Part shown: positions 8,985 through 17,894 of the stretch, piece by piece
Layout of the letters: each line of letters starts with the position of its first letter
Numbering within the stretch: the first letter of the stretch is position 1
Source of the DNA: Chitinophagales bacterium
GTDB taxonomy: Bacteria > Bacteroidota > Bacteroidia > Chitinophagales > Saprospiraceae
NCBI GenBank assembly: GCA_013298845.1
Contig: JAAFJN010000006.1
Span: 62,001 to 126,000, forward strand
Reading direction: 5' to 3'
DNA length: 64,000 nt
The notes under the pieces: model-generated
Database searches by the model: none
The model's input: the letters and a program-made list of their open reading frames with translations, nothing else
What the model was told of the DNA's origin: nothing
Made by a program: the position numbers and the translations under genes

Positions 8985-9257
8985 GAACATCGAACACCGA
9001 ATTTTGAACACCGAATTTTTGAACACCGAACACCGAACATCGAATTTTGAACACCGAATTTTTGAACACTGATTTTTGAAGTATATGCTGATGAGACAGC
9101 CTCATCGCACTCCATTATCGGCACAAAAGTGCTATGTAGTATATGCGATTGTCGCTTACGCGGGATAATGGCATATAGCGTTGTACGGAATGTTTTTACT
9201 TTGTTCAATTAAATATTACTTCGGTGTTCGGCGTTCGATGTTCGGTGTTCGGTGTTC
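8985..9257. repeat. Foldback array of GAACACCGAA words around a 140-bp core (copy A)
   Basis: Left arm 8985-9080 is made of irregularly spaced copies of GAACACCGAA or GAACATCGAA with T-rich joints. Right arm 9220-9257 is made of the reverse complement, TTCGGTGTTC. They enclose a core of about 140 bp containing the small hairpin GATGAG-acagc-CTCATC near 9089. A related arrangement with a recognisably similar core lies at 57793-58039 in the opposite orientation. No gene is visible in 8982-9353. Confidence 0.75.
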
Positions 9258-9287
9258 AAAAAATCGATACCTTTCAAAACTACCCCT

Positions 9288-9322
9288 AAAAAAAGCCACC
9301 CCAGAATCGCTCCGGGGTGGCT
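9288..9322 (-). terminator. Rho-independent terminator of glnN
   Basis: A perfect 9-bp stem, AGCCACCCC paired with GGGGTGGCT at 9294-9322, is followed on the minus strand by a run of T (9294 down to 9288). It lies 32 bases past the glutamine synthetase stop. Confidence 0.85.
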
Positions 9323-9353
9323 AATATCAATTCATCAAAGTCTCTAAATCTGA

Positions 9354-11543
9354 TTAGTGTACGCGCAAGATTTCACGGTACTTCACCAATGGCCAGTATT
9401 GGTCGTCCACAATTCCTTCGAGGGCATCTACTGCATCGCGGAGGGTTTCCATTTGTGGTTTTACTTTTTTGCACAAAACTTCGGCTTCGTCCCGCACGTT
9501 TTCGGTGTGATGGGCTTTGTCCAATTGTTTGTTCAATGATGCCAATGATTCTTGGATGGCCTCTAATTGCGTTATGATTTCCTTCAGGGTTTCTTTTTGG
9601 AGTGTCGTAGATTTCTCAAGGCCGATGGCGTTGAGTGCCGCAATATTTTGGGCCAATTCCGTCTGTTGACGTAATACGGCCGGGATTACCTGCGAAGTCA
9701 CCAATTCTGCCAAAGCACTGGCTTCGATGTTGAGTTTGGTCACGTAGTTGTGCAGTTGAACGTTGTAAAATGCGTCCAATTCTTTGGTGTTCATTACGCC
9801 GGAACGACCGAAGAATTCCGCTGCCAATTTGGTATCCAATACATCCAATGCTTCGGGGGTATTGGCGAAATTGTTCAAGCCGCGCTCTTTGGCTTCTGCT
9901 TTCCACTCGTCCGAGTAGTTGTTGCCTTCAAAGATGATGGCGCGTGATTTGCGAATGTAGTTTTTCAACACCATCAAAATCGCTTCTTCCTGTTCCAGAC
10001 CTTTAGCGAGGTGCTTTTCCACGTCGTTTTTGAAGTCAATCAACTGAAGACCCATCATGGTATTCATGACCGTCATTGGGCCGGCGCAGTTTTGGCTGCT
10101 ACCCACGGCGCGAATTTCAAATTTGTTACCCGTGAACGCGAAAGGCGACGTACGGTTACGGTCGGTATTGTCGAGTTCGAGGTTCGGCAATTTGGAAATC
10201 AGGTCAATGGCGCGTTTTACGGCGGCATCGTCCGTTTTTTTACCGTTGGCAATTTGATTCAACAATTTGCTCAAAGCATCACCAATAAACACCGAAATAA
10301 TGGCCGGTGGTGCTTCGTTAGCGCCCAAACGGTGGTCGTTACCAGCGTGTGCGATAGAAGAGCGAAGAATATCGGCGTATTTGTACACCGACATGATGGT
10401 ATTCACGAAGAACGTTAAGAAACGGAGGTTTTTGGCCGGATCTTTACCCGGTGACAACAGGTTGGTACCGGTGTTGGTGCCCATACTCCAGTTGTTGTGT
10501 TTGCCGGAACCATTGATACCCGCGAATGGCTTCTCGTGGAGCAATACGCGCAATTTGTGGCGGCGGCTCACGCGCTCCATCACGTCCATCAACAATTGGT
10601 TGTGGTCAACTGCTACGTTGATTTCTTCAAAAATAGGCGCTACCTCGTATTGAGCGGGTGCTACTTCGTTGTGGCGGGTGCGCACCGGAATACCGAGTTT
10701 GTGGCACTCCGTTTCCAGGTCACGCATGTAAGCGTACACGCGCTCGGGGATAGAACCGAAGTAGTGGTCTTCCAACTGCTGGTTTTTAGCGGCCGGGCGG
10801 CCTACCAGGGTGCGGCCAGTCATGGTCAAGTCGGGGCGGGCATTGAACAATGCTTCGTCCACGAGGAAGTATTCCTGCTCCCAACCGAGGGTAGCGGTTA
10901 CTTTATTTACGTCTTTATCGAAGTATTGGCAAACCGGAATGGCGGCCTTATCGAGGAAAGACTGAGAGCGGAGCAAAGGCAATTTGTAATCTTGCGCTTC
11001 GCCGCTGTACGTTACAAAAATAGTGGGAACGCAGAGGGTTTTACCGTCGCCAGACTCCATAATAAAGGCCGGGCTGGAAGGGTCCCAAACGGTGTAACCG
11101 CGCGCCTCGAAAGTACTGCGCATACCGCCGGAAGGGAAAGAAGAACCGTCGGGTTCCTGCTGAACAAGTGCACCACCGGTAAACTCTTCGATAACGCGAC
11201 CGTCGTGGGTCATGGTAAAGAAAGAGTCGTGTTTTTCGGCGGTTTTGCCCGTTAATGGCTGGAACCAGTGCGCAAAGTGGGTGCAACCTTTCTCCTGTGC
11301 CCATTCTCTCATACCGTTTGCAATCACATCTGCAACTTCTTTGCTGAGTTTTTGGCCGCTTTGGATAGAGGCTTTTACGCTGATATAAGCGGACTCGCTC
11401 AGGTACTTTTTCATTGCTTCTTCTCCGAAAACATTTTCTCCGAAGTAGGATGCAATCGCTGGTGCAGCGCCCTCGTCTTCGAAATAAATCGGGTCGGGGC
11501 GATTTTCAATGGCTTGTAATGCGTTGAAACGTGATAAAGACAT
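9354..11543 (-). CDS. glnN: Type III glutamine synthetase
   Basis: About 729 residues, the size of GSIII enzymes and far longer than GSI or GSII. It makes glutamine from glutamate, ammonia and ATP. The GSIII N-terminal domain (PIYFEDEGAAPAIASYFGENVF) is followed by catalytic-domain motifs including a glutamate-rich ETECHKLGIP region and NGSGKHNNWSMGTN around residue 345. ATG at 11543 (MSLSRFNAL) is preferred over an in-frame ATG five codons upstream. A promoter-like box lies about 270 bases upstream and a strong terminator follows. This is the only nitrogen-assimilation gene in the window. Confidence 0.93.
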   Translation of the reverse strand: MSLSRFNALQAIENRPDPIYFEDEGAAPAIASYFGENVFGEEAMKKYLSESAYISVKASIQSGQKLSKEVADVIANGMREWAQEKGCTHFAHWFQPLTGKTAEKHDSFFTMTHDGRVIEEFTGGALVQQEPDGSSFPSGGMRSTFEARGYTVWDPSSPAFIMESGDGKTLCVPTIFVTYSGEAQDYKLPLLRSQSFLDKAAIPVCQYFDKDVNKVTATLGWEQEYFLVDEALFNARPDLTMTGRTLVGRPAAKNQQLEDHYFGSIPERVYAYMRDLETECHKLGIPVRTRHNEVAPAQYEVAPIFEEINVAVDHNQLLMDVMERVSRRHKLRVLLHEKPFAGINGSGKHNNWSMGTNTGTNLLSPGKDPAKNLRFLTFFVNTIMSVYKYADILRSSIAHAGNDHRLGANEAPPAIISVFIGDALSKLLNQIANGKKTDDAAVKRAIDLISKLPNLELDNTDRNRTSPFAFTGNKFEIRAVGSSQNCAGPMTVMNTMMGLQLIDFKNDVEKHLAKGLEQEEAILMVLKNYIRKSRAIIFEGNNYSDEWKAEAKERGLNNFANTPEALDVLDTKLAAEFFGRSGVMNTKELDAFYNVQLHNYVTKLNIEASALAELVTSQVIPAVLRQQTELAQNIAALNAIGLEKSTTLQKETLKEIITQLEAIQESLASLNKQLDKAHHTENVRDEAEVLCKKVKPQMETLRDAVDALEGIVDDQYWPLVKYREILRVH

Positions 11544-11809
11544 AATCTGTATTTGCAATTGTTAATTTTAAAAGTGGAGGTGTTTCAAAAAGTGAAACCC
11601 CGGGCAACGTCTGATTAAATGCGTAGAATAATACTTAGGTAGTGTGTGGTTAGGCAGGCAATTCAAACAGCAACAGCGGGTGTTTTAAAGACCTCAGTCG
11701 TTGAAATGGATTTTAGCGAAAAAAAATCTTTCGGGCGTAAAAAGTCATTTTTTGAATGCCCAAAAGCCTAAAAATCATTTTTTAAAGGCCCCTGTTTAGT
11801 AATTTCGCA

Positions 11810-11817
11810 CAAAGGTA
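11810..11817 (-). promoter_or_regulatory. -7 box likely driving glnN
   Basis: CAAAGGTA on the plus strand reads TACCTTTG on the minus strand, a full TAnnTTTG match. It implies a 5' leader of roughly 260 bases before the glnN start. No riboswitch was recognised in the leader. Confidence 0.55.
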
Positions 11818-12398
11818 AGGCTATTTTCAGCGAAAATTCCAATTTTTTCGTAGAAATAAATTTTGTGGTGTCTTTCCCGGAATGCCCTTTTAACGGTCTT
11901 TTGGCGGGGTGAACCAAAGAAATAAAAGCCCATTTTTTTGATTAGCCGGGATTTGTCCCGCCATTTTGATAACTTCCAAATAATATTTTGAAAAGCAAAA
12001 TGAAACTTTTACAAAGAAAGGAAGAAAAACAAGGGCGGTTTTTCCTGTTTCTGCGGTACAAACGGCGGTTTGGAACACTAAAGGTCCGTGAATTAGCCTT
12101 CAAGTGCTTCGTTCGGCCGACTGGAGCGGGGTATTTGCTAAAAAAATGGCGAAATGGGCGCTGAAACCAATTTTTATAGGCTTTTTGCGCTCATTCAGTT
12201 TTTTACTTTTTATTTTAAACAAACTTCAGTTTGTAAAATAGTATTTTGGAGCGCAAAATGCCGGATAAAAAGGAAATCGTTTGGGGTGCAAAGCCTTACG
12301 TTTTGGACATTCTGACTTCGGCAGAAGTCAAACCTTAGGTGTAAGTTGTTCTCATCGCCCCGGCTGGCTGCACATGGGGCGTCCATTGGGAAAAGGAG
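11818..12398. other. Gene-free stretch upstream of glnN
   Basis: No supported gene. A 62-codon minus-strand frame at 11890-12078 has no recognisable domain and unconvincing composition. The sequence is AT-rich non-coding DNA leading into the palindromes and tandem repeats that start near 12399. Confidence 0.6.
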
Positions 12399-12480
12399 CC
12401 ACCAATGTTCGATCTCTGCCGAGATCGTACGTCGTTGATGGCCAAAATTTTCTACCAATATTCGATCTCTGCCGAGATCG
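12399..12480. repeat. Dispersed palindrome family, two copies
   Basis: Two perfect palindromes, CGATCTC-tgcc-GAGATCG, at 12410-12427 and 12463-12480. The first is preceded by CCACCAATGTT and the second by CTACCAATATT. The same two lead-in words precede (directly or as reverse complement) related palindromes at 39328-39504, so this is a genome-dispersed family and not a local accident. Confidence 0.75.
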
Positions 12481-12539
12481 CGTTTTGTTCCAAATTTTAC
12501 GTTAAAGCAGCAAATTGGCGCACTGGTGCATCTTGGAAT

Positions 12540-12668
12540 TATACGCTGAGCACTGCCAAAGTGTATACGCTGAGCACTGCCAAAGTGTATAGGCTGAGCA
12601 CTGCCGAAGTGTATACGCTGAGCACTGCCGAAGTGTATACGCTGAGCACTGCCGAAGTGTATAGGCAG
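12540..12668. repeat. 24-bp tandem repeat, five full copies
   Basis: Five exact-length 24-bp units (12540, 12564, 12588, 12612, 12636) plus a 9-base partial unit. Consensus is TATACGCTGAGCACTGCCRA followed by AGTG. Copies differ at only two positions (c/g in TATA[C/G]GC, a/g in GCC[A/G]A). Each unit holds a short stem CACT...AGTG. Because 24 is a multiple of three, the array creates long open frames on both strands; these are not genes. Confidence 0.9.
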
Positions 12669-12709
12669 AAAACAAGAACATGCATCCCAACTTCTAAACA
12701 CGGATGACG

Positions 12710-12733
12710 GCCCCGAAGTGTATGCTTCGGGGC
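12710..12733. other. Perfect hairpin next to the tandem array
   Basis: GCCCCGAA-gtgtatgc-TTCGGGGC, an 8-bp GC-rich stem with an 8-base loop. TTTATT follows on the plus strand, so it could act as a weak terminator, but no gene ends nearby on that strand. It may mark the edge of the repeat region. Confidence 0.5.
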
Positions 12734-12823
12734 TTTATTGTGTCCGGCCCCCCCCCCCGATGAAACAGTTAGATGTAATGGGGGAGATCCACTTTTCGGG
12801 GGAGAATGTGGCTTTTATTTGCG

Positions 12824-13183
12824 CTGCTGTTTTGGATGTGATGTTTGTCAGGATGATAGATGTGGTTTGTGGGTATCTCCTGCCCCCCGATGAATCAGGG
12901 GGTTACAGGATGGTAGATGTATTAGGTGGTTTTTTATCCACTTTTTGGGGGAGAGCAAGTTTTTTTGGGGGTGTCAAGAGAATGGAAATATTTCAAAAGG
13001 AAAAACGTGGCATATCATGTTTTGGCAAAATACCACGATTTTGCCAAAAACATAATCTACAATATCATACAAAAAGTACAAATCACATCTGCCATCCTGT
13101 AACCCCCTGATTTATCGGGGGGCTGGGCGTACCACGTAAATCACATCTATCATCCTGACAAACATCACATCCGAAAATCACAG
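12824..13183. repeat. REP-like unit pair, left of the Y1 transposase
   Basis: A unit of about 100 bp at 12824-12922 and its inverted copy at 13080-13183 form a long foldback. Each carries the hairpin core CCCCCCGATGAATCAGGGGG or its reverse complement, a GC stem interrupted by a bulge, flanked by the words GATGTGATGTTTGTCAGGATG and TACAGGATGGTAGATGT. The spacer holds AATATTTCAAAAGGAAAAAC and a CATAATCTACAATATC word that recur at the right-hand locus. A 130-codon frame across this element is an artefact. Confidence 0.85.
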
Positions 13184-13382
13184 TTTAGTTATGAAAACAC
13201 TCGTTTTTGCGTTAAAGAGGATTTTTGTCGTGAAAAAATAGAAATACTTTTCGTTTTTTATTGCAGTTTTAAAGAATGTCGTAATTTTGAGCATAAATTA
13301 AAATCATACAGTAACCGTAACTAAAGTACAAATCACATCTACCATTTCCCCGTAAATTTTTAATAAAAAATCACGTATTATC

Positions 13383-13820
13383 ATGGCTCAAGTTCGTATA
13401 TGGGTACATGCCGTCTGGACCACCAAAAAAAGGGATCCGCTATTAAAAAATAAAAATAAGCGGATAGATCTATTCAAACACATCAAGTCCAACGCAAAAC
13501 AAAAAGGTATCTACCTTGATTTTATCAATGGTGTTTCAGATCATGTTCATGTTTTGATTTCTTTAGCCTGTGACCAAACCATTGCGCAGGTCATTGCATG
13601 GTTAAAGGGAGAGAGTTCTCGTTACATCAATGAAAACAAGTTGACCGAGGTTTATTTTGATTGGGCGGATGATTACTATGCCGTATCCGTTAGTCAGTCA
13701 GGGGTAGAGGCGGTTCGTAATTATTTGAAAAAACAGGAGATACACCACGAGAACAAAACTTTTGCCGAAGAATGTGAGGAGTTCATGGTGAATTATGGCT
13801 TTGTCAGGATGCTTGGATAA
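13383..13820 (+). CDS. IS200-like Y1 transposase (TnpA_REP/RAYT-like)
   Basis: A 145-residue single-domain HUH endonuclease. The metal-binding HVH lies at residues 54-56 in GVSDHVHVLI, and the single catalytic tyrosine Y114 lies in NYLKKQEIHH with Gln118 on the same helix. Length and domain order match IS200/IS605 TnpA; no accessory TnpB is present. Proteins of this group cut single-stranded DNA at hairpin-marked ends. Here the gene is flanked on both sides by REP-like hairpin units, so it probably mobilises those units instead of a conventional IS. The 3' codons TTTGTCAGGATG match a word found in the flanking units. The frame is intact. Confidence 0.9.
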   Translation: MAQVRIWVHAVWTTKKRDPLLKNKNKRIDLFKHIKSNAKQKGIYLDFINGVSDHVHVLISLACDQTIAQVIAWLKGESSRYINENKLTEVYFDWADDYYAVSVSQSGVEAVRNYLKKQEIHHENKTFAEECEEFMVNYGFVRMLG

Positions 13821-13833
13821 ATCTATGTTCTTC

Positions 13834-14340
13834 GCTGCTGTTTCAGATGTGATGTTTGTCAGGATGTTAGATGTAGTTTGTGGGGTGTCTCCTGCCCCCC
13901 GATGAATCAGGGGGTTACAGGATGGTAGATGTATTAGGTGGTTTTTTATCCACTTTTTGGGGGAGAATATGGCTCTTATCTGTGCTGCTGTTTTGGATGT
14001 GATGTTTGTCAGGATGATAGATGTGGTTTGTGGGTGTCTCTCCAGCCCCCCGATAAATCAGGGGGTTACAGGATGTTAGATGTATTGGGTGGTTTTTTAT
14101 CCACTTTTTTTTGGGGTGCAGGTTTTTTTCGGTTCGAGAAAAAAGAAAATATTTCAAAAGGAAAAACGGAATACATCGTGTTTGGGCAAAATGCCATGAT
14201 TTTGCCTGCCATAATCTACAATATCGTACAAAAAGTATAAATCACATCTACCATCCTGTAACCCCCTGATTTATCGGGTGGCAAGAGACACCCACAAACT
14301 ACATCTACCATCCTGACAAACATCACATCCGAAAATCACG
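13834..14340. repeat. REP-like units, right of the Y1 transposase
   Basis: Two direct units of about 100 bp (13834-13933 and 13983-14083) and one inverted unit (14239-14340) share the hairpin core and flanking words with the left locus. The spacer at 14120-14235 repeats the AATATTTCAAAAGGAAAAAC and ATAATCTACAATATCGTAC words of the left spacer. Together with the left pair this makes three forward and two reverse units around the transposase gene. No other gene is supported in 13821-14420. Confidence 0.85.
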
Positions 14341-14350
14341 GATTTTTCCC

Positions 14351-14394
14351 AAAAAAACAATGCGAGCCACCCCAAAAAACATGGAGTGGCTCGC
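14351..14394 (-). terminator. Terminator of the M36 protease gene
   Basis: Stem GCGAGCCAC paired with GTGGCTCGC (14362-14394, one internal mismatch further in), followed on the minus strand by a T run at 14357-14351. It lies 27 bases after the stop of the protease gene. Confidence 0.8.
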
Positions 14395-14420
14395 GCTATA
14401 ATATGATCCTGAATTACAGG

Positions 14421-17400
14421 TTACTTAATCACCAATTTTTCCACCATAACGGCACCGGCGTTTTCCACGCGCAACGCGTACACGCCCGCGGGCAACGCAT
14501 TTACGTCTAATACTACCGCTTCGCCGCCGTTGATATTGTTCAACGTACGCACCGCTACGGTACGGCCATCGGCGCTGGTGAGCGTCAGGAGGGATTTGCC
14601 CGCCAATGATTGCGCCAGACTGATATACACCATATCGGTGGCCGGGTTAGGCTGCACGATGAGGCGGTTAACGTTAGGGATATCGTTGGTACTGGAGGTA
14701 GCCGGGTTAACAATAACGCCACGCTCTGGTGCTTCGGCGCAAGCCTGGTCGCCCTGCGCAGAGGTTACGCAAGCCGGTGTGTTGTAGTTGAGCAGGTCGA
14801 GCAATTCCAGATCGTCAATGTACCAACCGTCGAAAGCATCGGTTGCGTCGGAGCCAAAACGGAAACGAATGTACGATTCTGATCCGGCCAGGTGGCTCAT
14901 GTCAAAATACGATTGTTTCCAACCGTTGGAGTTACCCGTGAAACAAAACAGGTTCGGGATGGCCGTAGTGGAGTAACTCAAAGGCGCGGTATAACCGTTG
15001 CGGAATGCTTTGTCGGGTGAGAACAAAGACCAGGGACCGGCGGCACCGGTTTCTACCCAGTGGCGGTTCCAGAAGCGCAAAACGGGTTGGCTACCGGTAA
15101 TAAACATGGGGATAGCGCCCGTGAGGGTTACGTCCATATCCACGGCTTGGTTAATGATTTTCCAGGCATTTTGTCCCGTTACTTTAAAGGTGCTTTGCAA
15201 ACCAAATTGCGTATTACCTTCAATGGCGTTTAGAATCCAGTCGTCGGAGGTTTCCATCTCGTCGCGGTACAGGCGAACCGAACCACTCAAATCCGACTGC
15301 GCCGAATAGTTGATGGTTTTTACCTGTCCCTGCGACATGGTACCCAAATCCCAGGTAATGGTATTCCCCGAAATAACGCCACCGGATACGGAAGCGGCAA
15401 CGGGCGTAAGACCCTGCGGGAGATTTTCGGTGACGGTTACGTTGGTAACGTCTTCGCCTTTGTGGTTGGTAACGGTAATTTGGAAAGATGCCACCGTACC
15501 CGCTTCGATGGTAGGCGTTGAGGTGGTCTTTTTAATTTTCAACTCTTTGATACAGGTCTCGATTGGTTCAAAGTTTTCTTCACCGTCCACGGCGCTGGTT
15601 GCAAGGCCCTGGCTGGCATTTTTGCCCAAACCACGGCGCGCAAACACCTGAGAAATGAGGCAGGTATCAGCACCGTTGTAGTTAATGACATCGGCCAAAA
15701 TAATGGCATCGCGACCATCCTGGAAACCGGGGGCGCAGGGTTGCAGTTTCATGCCGTCCATAACGAGTTGAATGGCGCGACCATTACCGCTGTTGGTGTT
15801 TTTCCAATTGGCATCAAAGCCGTATTTGTCCACCATTGCCCAATACAGGTCCCACAACATATTGTTCCACACTTCACCAATGGCGTGTACACCCGTATTT
15901 TGGGCAACTGCATTGTAGGTGAGGGGGCTTTTGTTCATATCCGTGGAGTATACGTAGCGGCGAATACCAATACCGTCGTTAGATTCGCGCAAAACGTACG
16001 TCCCTACACCACGGTTTTTAGTGGGTGTATCGCCCGCTTTTACGGTAGTTACCAACGAGAAAAAGTCGCTCCAGCCTTCACCCATTTGCTCTTCGTTACC
16101 GAGGCAACCCGCGTTCGATGGGCCACCGGTGAGGCGGTTAGAAATACCGTGACCGTATTCGTGGGCAATGATACCGTTATCAAAATCACCGTCGAGGAAA
16201 TCGGGGCCAACAATGGGCGGTTGTTGCAGGGTGATGTTCAGGCCCTGACCGGCAAACTGGCGCAAAGCGGCGCAGTTGGTGCTGCTCATCATCAAAACCG
16301 GGATGGTTACTTCAGCGCCTACGGCACCCGGTCCCATACCAATGGTACTTGCTTCAAAGTTACAAATGATACAAGCCACGGCACCGGCTTCTTCGGCGTT
16401 GAGGGCTTTTCGGCCAAATTCGCAGGAACCGCGGTCAATCATGGCAATTTTGCCCGCAACGTCGTTGGTGATGGGTTCACAACCCTGTGTTTGGCTACCG
16501 ATAGAACCGGGCGTTTGCGCTACTACCACATCGGCGGTAATGGGTACTTCGGTGATTGCACCGCCCCACCCGCTGGCGGTTTGGCCGTAATAAGTACCGG
16601 CAATAGCGGCCGGGCCGTTTACTTTTACGAGGTTGCCCCCGGAGCGCGACCAAATGTACATTTGCATGCGAGGGTTACTGCCGTCGGCTGGTGTAGCGAA
16701 GTTGGCGTTGTCGGTACCACCTGCGTCCACGGCTTCGGCGCGTACTTCGTCGTTGCCCTGACCACCTTTTCCGTAGTTGTTGATTTGGAAATTACCCGCT
16801 GCTTCGTCAAAGCCGTAGTTATAGGTAATATCGTGCATCATATTGTTCATGTAGAACAGGTTTACCACGGCTGCGTCGAGGTTGGATTCTGGTTCTACGT
16901 TGGGGTCAAACGGGAAATCAAAATTGTTATTGGCACCGCCGTCCACCGATTCGGCTTGGGAAGCGGTATTGTCATTCGCCAAATCATCGTATGCCCACAC
17001 GTTGTTACCACGGGTGTAGGTGAACTCGTTACCAAGTACACCGTTGTTGTCGTGCCAGCCAAACGGCGAAGCATCCGCATCGGCCGGGTTGGTCAAAGCA
17101 ACGCGGGTACCGTGAGCGGGGCTTTCGGCGGGCAGGGCAAATACATTGTACACGCCGTTGAGCATGGCTTCGCTGCTGTTTAAAGGCAGGGCAGGCGCGT
17201 CGTTTTTGTCTAAAGTTTGATCGGCGCAGGATTCGCCTTCGTGGTGTGCGTGGCCCAATCCGCAATAAACGGTGTGGTTATGGCGGTCGAGAATTTCGCC
17301 GGTTTGCGCATCCACGCGAATGTTCCACATATCCGACGTGTTGGCTTGGTCAATGAGCATTGTCCAGGCGAGGCGCACTTTTTGGCCATCTTTACTGACC

Positions 17401-17894
17401 CAATAGCAGGCCGAAACGGGGATATTTTGTTTAGAAACCTCGCCTTTGTCAAAAATAAAATTGCGTTCGTTTATTTTTTCGTGAACGCGGGGCGTTTCAG
17501 GGCTGGTAAAATCCAACGAAGCCAACACAATGTCGAGGGCTTTAGCGGCGGATAATGACGGAATGGTAGAGTTTACCTTTTCGCTCACCGTGGGTACAAA
17601 ACGGTGGTTGAGGTGTTTTACCGTTCCGTTGCTTAATACGTGCAACCCAAACAAGGCATTGTATACGGGCAAACCAGCGTATTGCTGTTGTACCCAAACG
17701 TGGGTTACGCCGTTGTGTTTGGACAGGTATTCATCGGTGATGCGCACATCGGCAACATCGGCGGCGGTGAGGCCAAAACGGGCAGGATTATCCCGAAGAA
17801 ACGAAAGGGCGGTTGCACTGGCGGCACGTTGGGCATGTAGTGCCAGCACGTTAACCACCAAAAGCAACGCGGCAATAAGTAGCTTTTTTGACAT
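14421..17894 (-). CDS. T9SS-exported M36 (fungalysin-like) metalloprotease
   Basis: An 1157-residue secreted protease. In order: signal peptide (ends LALHAQ, about residue 21), fungalysin/thermolysin propeptide (about 30-110), M36 catalytic domain with zinc motif HEYGH at 578-582 and the third-ligand glutamate in EQMGEGWSDFF near 605, and a PA domain inserted in the catalytic region at about 455-560 (CEFGRKALNAEEAGAVACI). Then come a DUF11-type beta-sandwich (about 788-861), a jelly-roll-like segment, and a C-terminal T9SS type A sorting tail from about 1085 (QPNPATDMVYIS ... VEKLVIK). It would be carried across the outer membrane by the T9SS, whose SprA subunit is encoded at 28-36 kb. All catalytic residues are present. 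Confidence 0.93.
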   Translation of the reverse strand: MSKKLLIAALLLVVNVLALHAQRAASATALSFLRDNPARFGLTAADVADVRITDEYLSKHNGVTHVWVQQQYAGLPVYNALFGLHVLSNGTVKHLNHRFVPTVSEKVNSTIPSLSAAKALDIVLASLDFTSPETPRVHEKINERNFIFDKGEVSKQNIPVSACYWVSKDGQKVRLAWTMLIDQANTSDMWNIRVDAQTGEILDRHNHTVYCGLGHAHHEGESCADQTLDKNDAPALPLNSSEAMLNGVYNVFALPAESPAHGTRVALTNPADADASPFGWHDNNGVLGNEFTYTRGNNVWAYDDLANDNTASQAESVDGGANNNFDFPFDPNVEPESNLDAAVVNLFYMNNMMHDITYNYGFDEAAGNFQINNYGKGGQGNDEVRAEAVDAGGTDNANFATPADGSNPRMQMYIWSRSGGNLVKVNGPAAIAGTYYGQTASGWGGAITEVPITADVVVAQTPGSIGSQTQGCEPITNDVAGKIAMIDRGSCEFGRKALNAEEAGAVACIICNFEASTIGMGPGAVGAEVTIPVLMMSSTNCAALRQFAGQGLNITLQQPPIVGPDFLDGDFDNGIIAHEYGHGISNRLTGGPSNAGCLGNEEQMGEGWSDFFSLVTTVKAGDTPTKNRGVGTYVLRESNDGIGIRRYVYSTDMNKSPLTYNAVAQNTGVHAIGEVWNNMLWDLYWAMVDKYGFDANWKNTNSGNGRAIQLVMDGMKLQPCAPGFQDGRDAIILADVINYNGADTCLISQVFARRGLGKNASQGLATSAVDGEENFEPIETCIKELKIKKTTSTPTIEAGTVASFQITVTNHKGEDVTNVTVTENLPQGLTPVAASVSGGVISGNTITWDLGTMSQGQVKTINYSAQSDLSGSVRLYRDEMETSDDWILNAIEGNTQFGLQSTFKVTGQNAWKIINQAVDMDVTLTGAIPMFITGSQPVLRFWNRHWVETGAAGPWSLFSPDKAFRNGYTAPLSYSTTAIPNLFCFTGNSNGWKQSYFDMSHLAGSESYIRFRFGSDATDAFDGWYIDDLELLDLLNYNTPACVTSAQGDQACAEAPERGVIVNPATSSTNDIPNVNRLIVQPNPATDMVYISLAQSLAGKSLLTLTSADGRTVAVRTLNNINGGEAVVLDVNALPAGVYALRVENAGAVMVEKLVIK

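Noticed and set aside
11890-12078. A 62-codon minus-strand frame upstream of glnN
   Set aside because: No recognisable domain, low-complexity AT-rich composition, no promoter box, and it lies in the presumed glnN upstream region.
12540-12659. CRISPR array
   Set aside because: The repeats are strictly tandem with no spacers, and no cas gene lies in the window.
12210-12707. Long open frames on both strands across the 24-bp tandem array (12210-12701 minus, 12405-12707 plus)
   Set aside because: The frames exist only because 24 is a multiple of three; translation is an 8-residue repeat (TLSTAKVY-like) with no conserved flanks, start or promoter.
12718-13110. A 130-codon plus-strand frame
   Set aside because: It runs entirely through the REP-like inverted units and their spacer; no protein-like composition.
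13383-13820. A conventional IS200 insertion sequence with its own left and right ends
   Set aside because: No simple subterminal hairpin pair and target site enclose the gene; the flanks instead form repeated inverted units, which fits a REP-associated transposase better.
15741-17183. A 480-codon plus-strand frame opposite the M36 protease
   Set aside because: Antisense shadow of a confidently assigned gene with signal peptide, zinc motif and sorting tail; its translation has no domain features.
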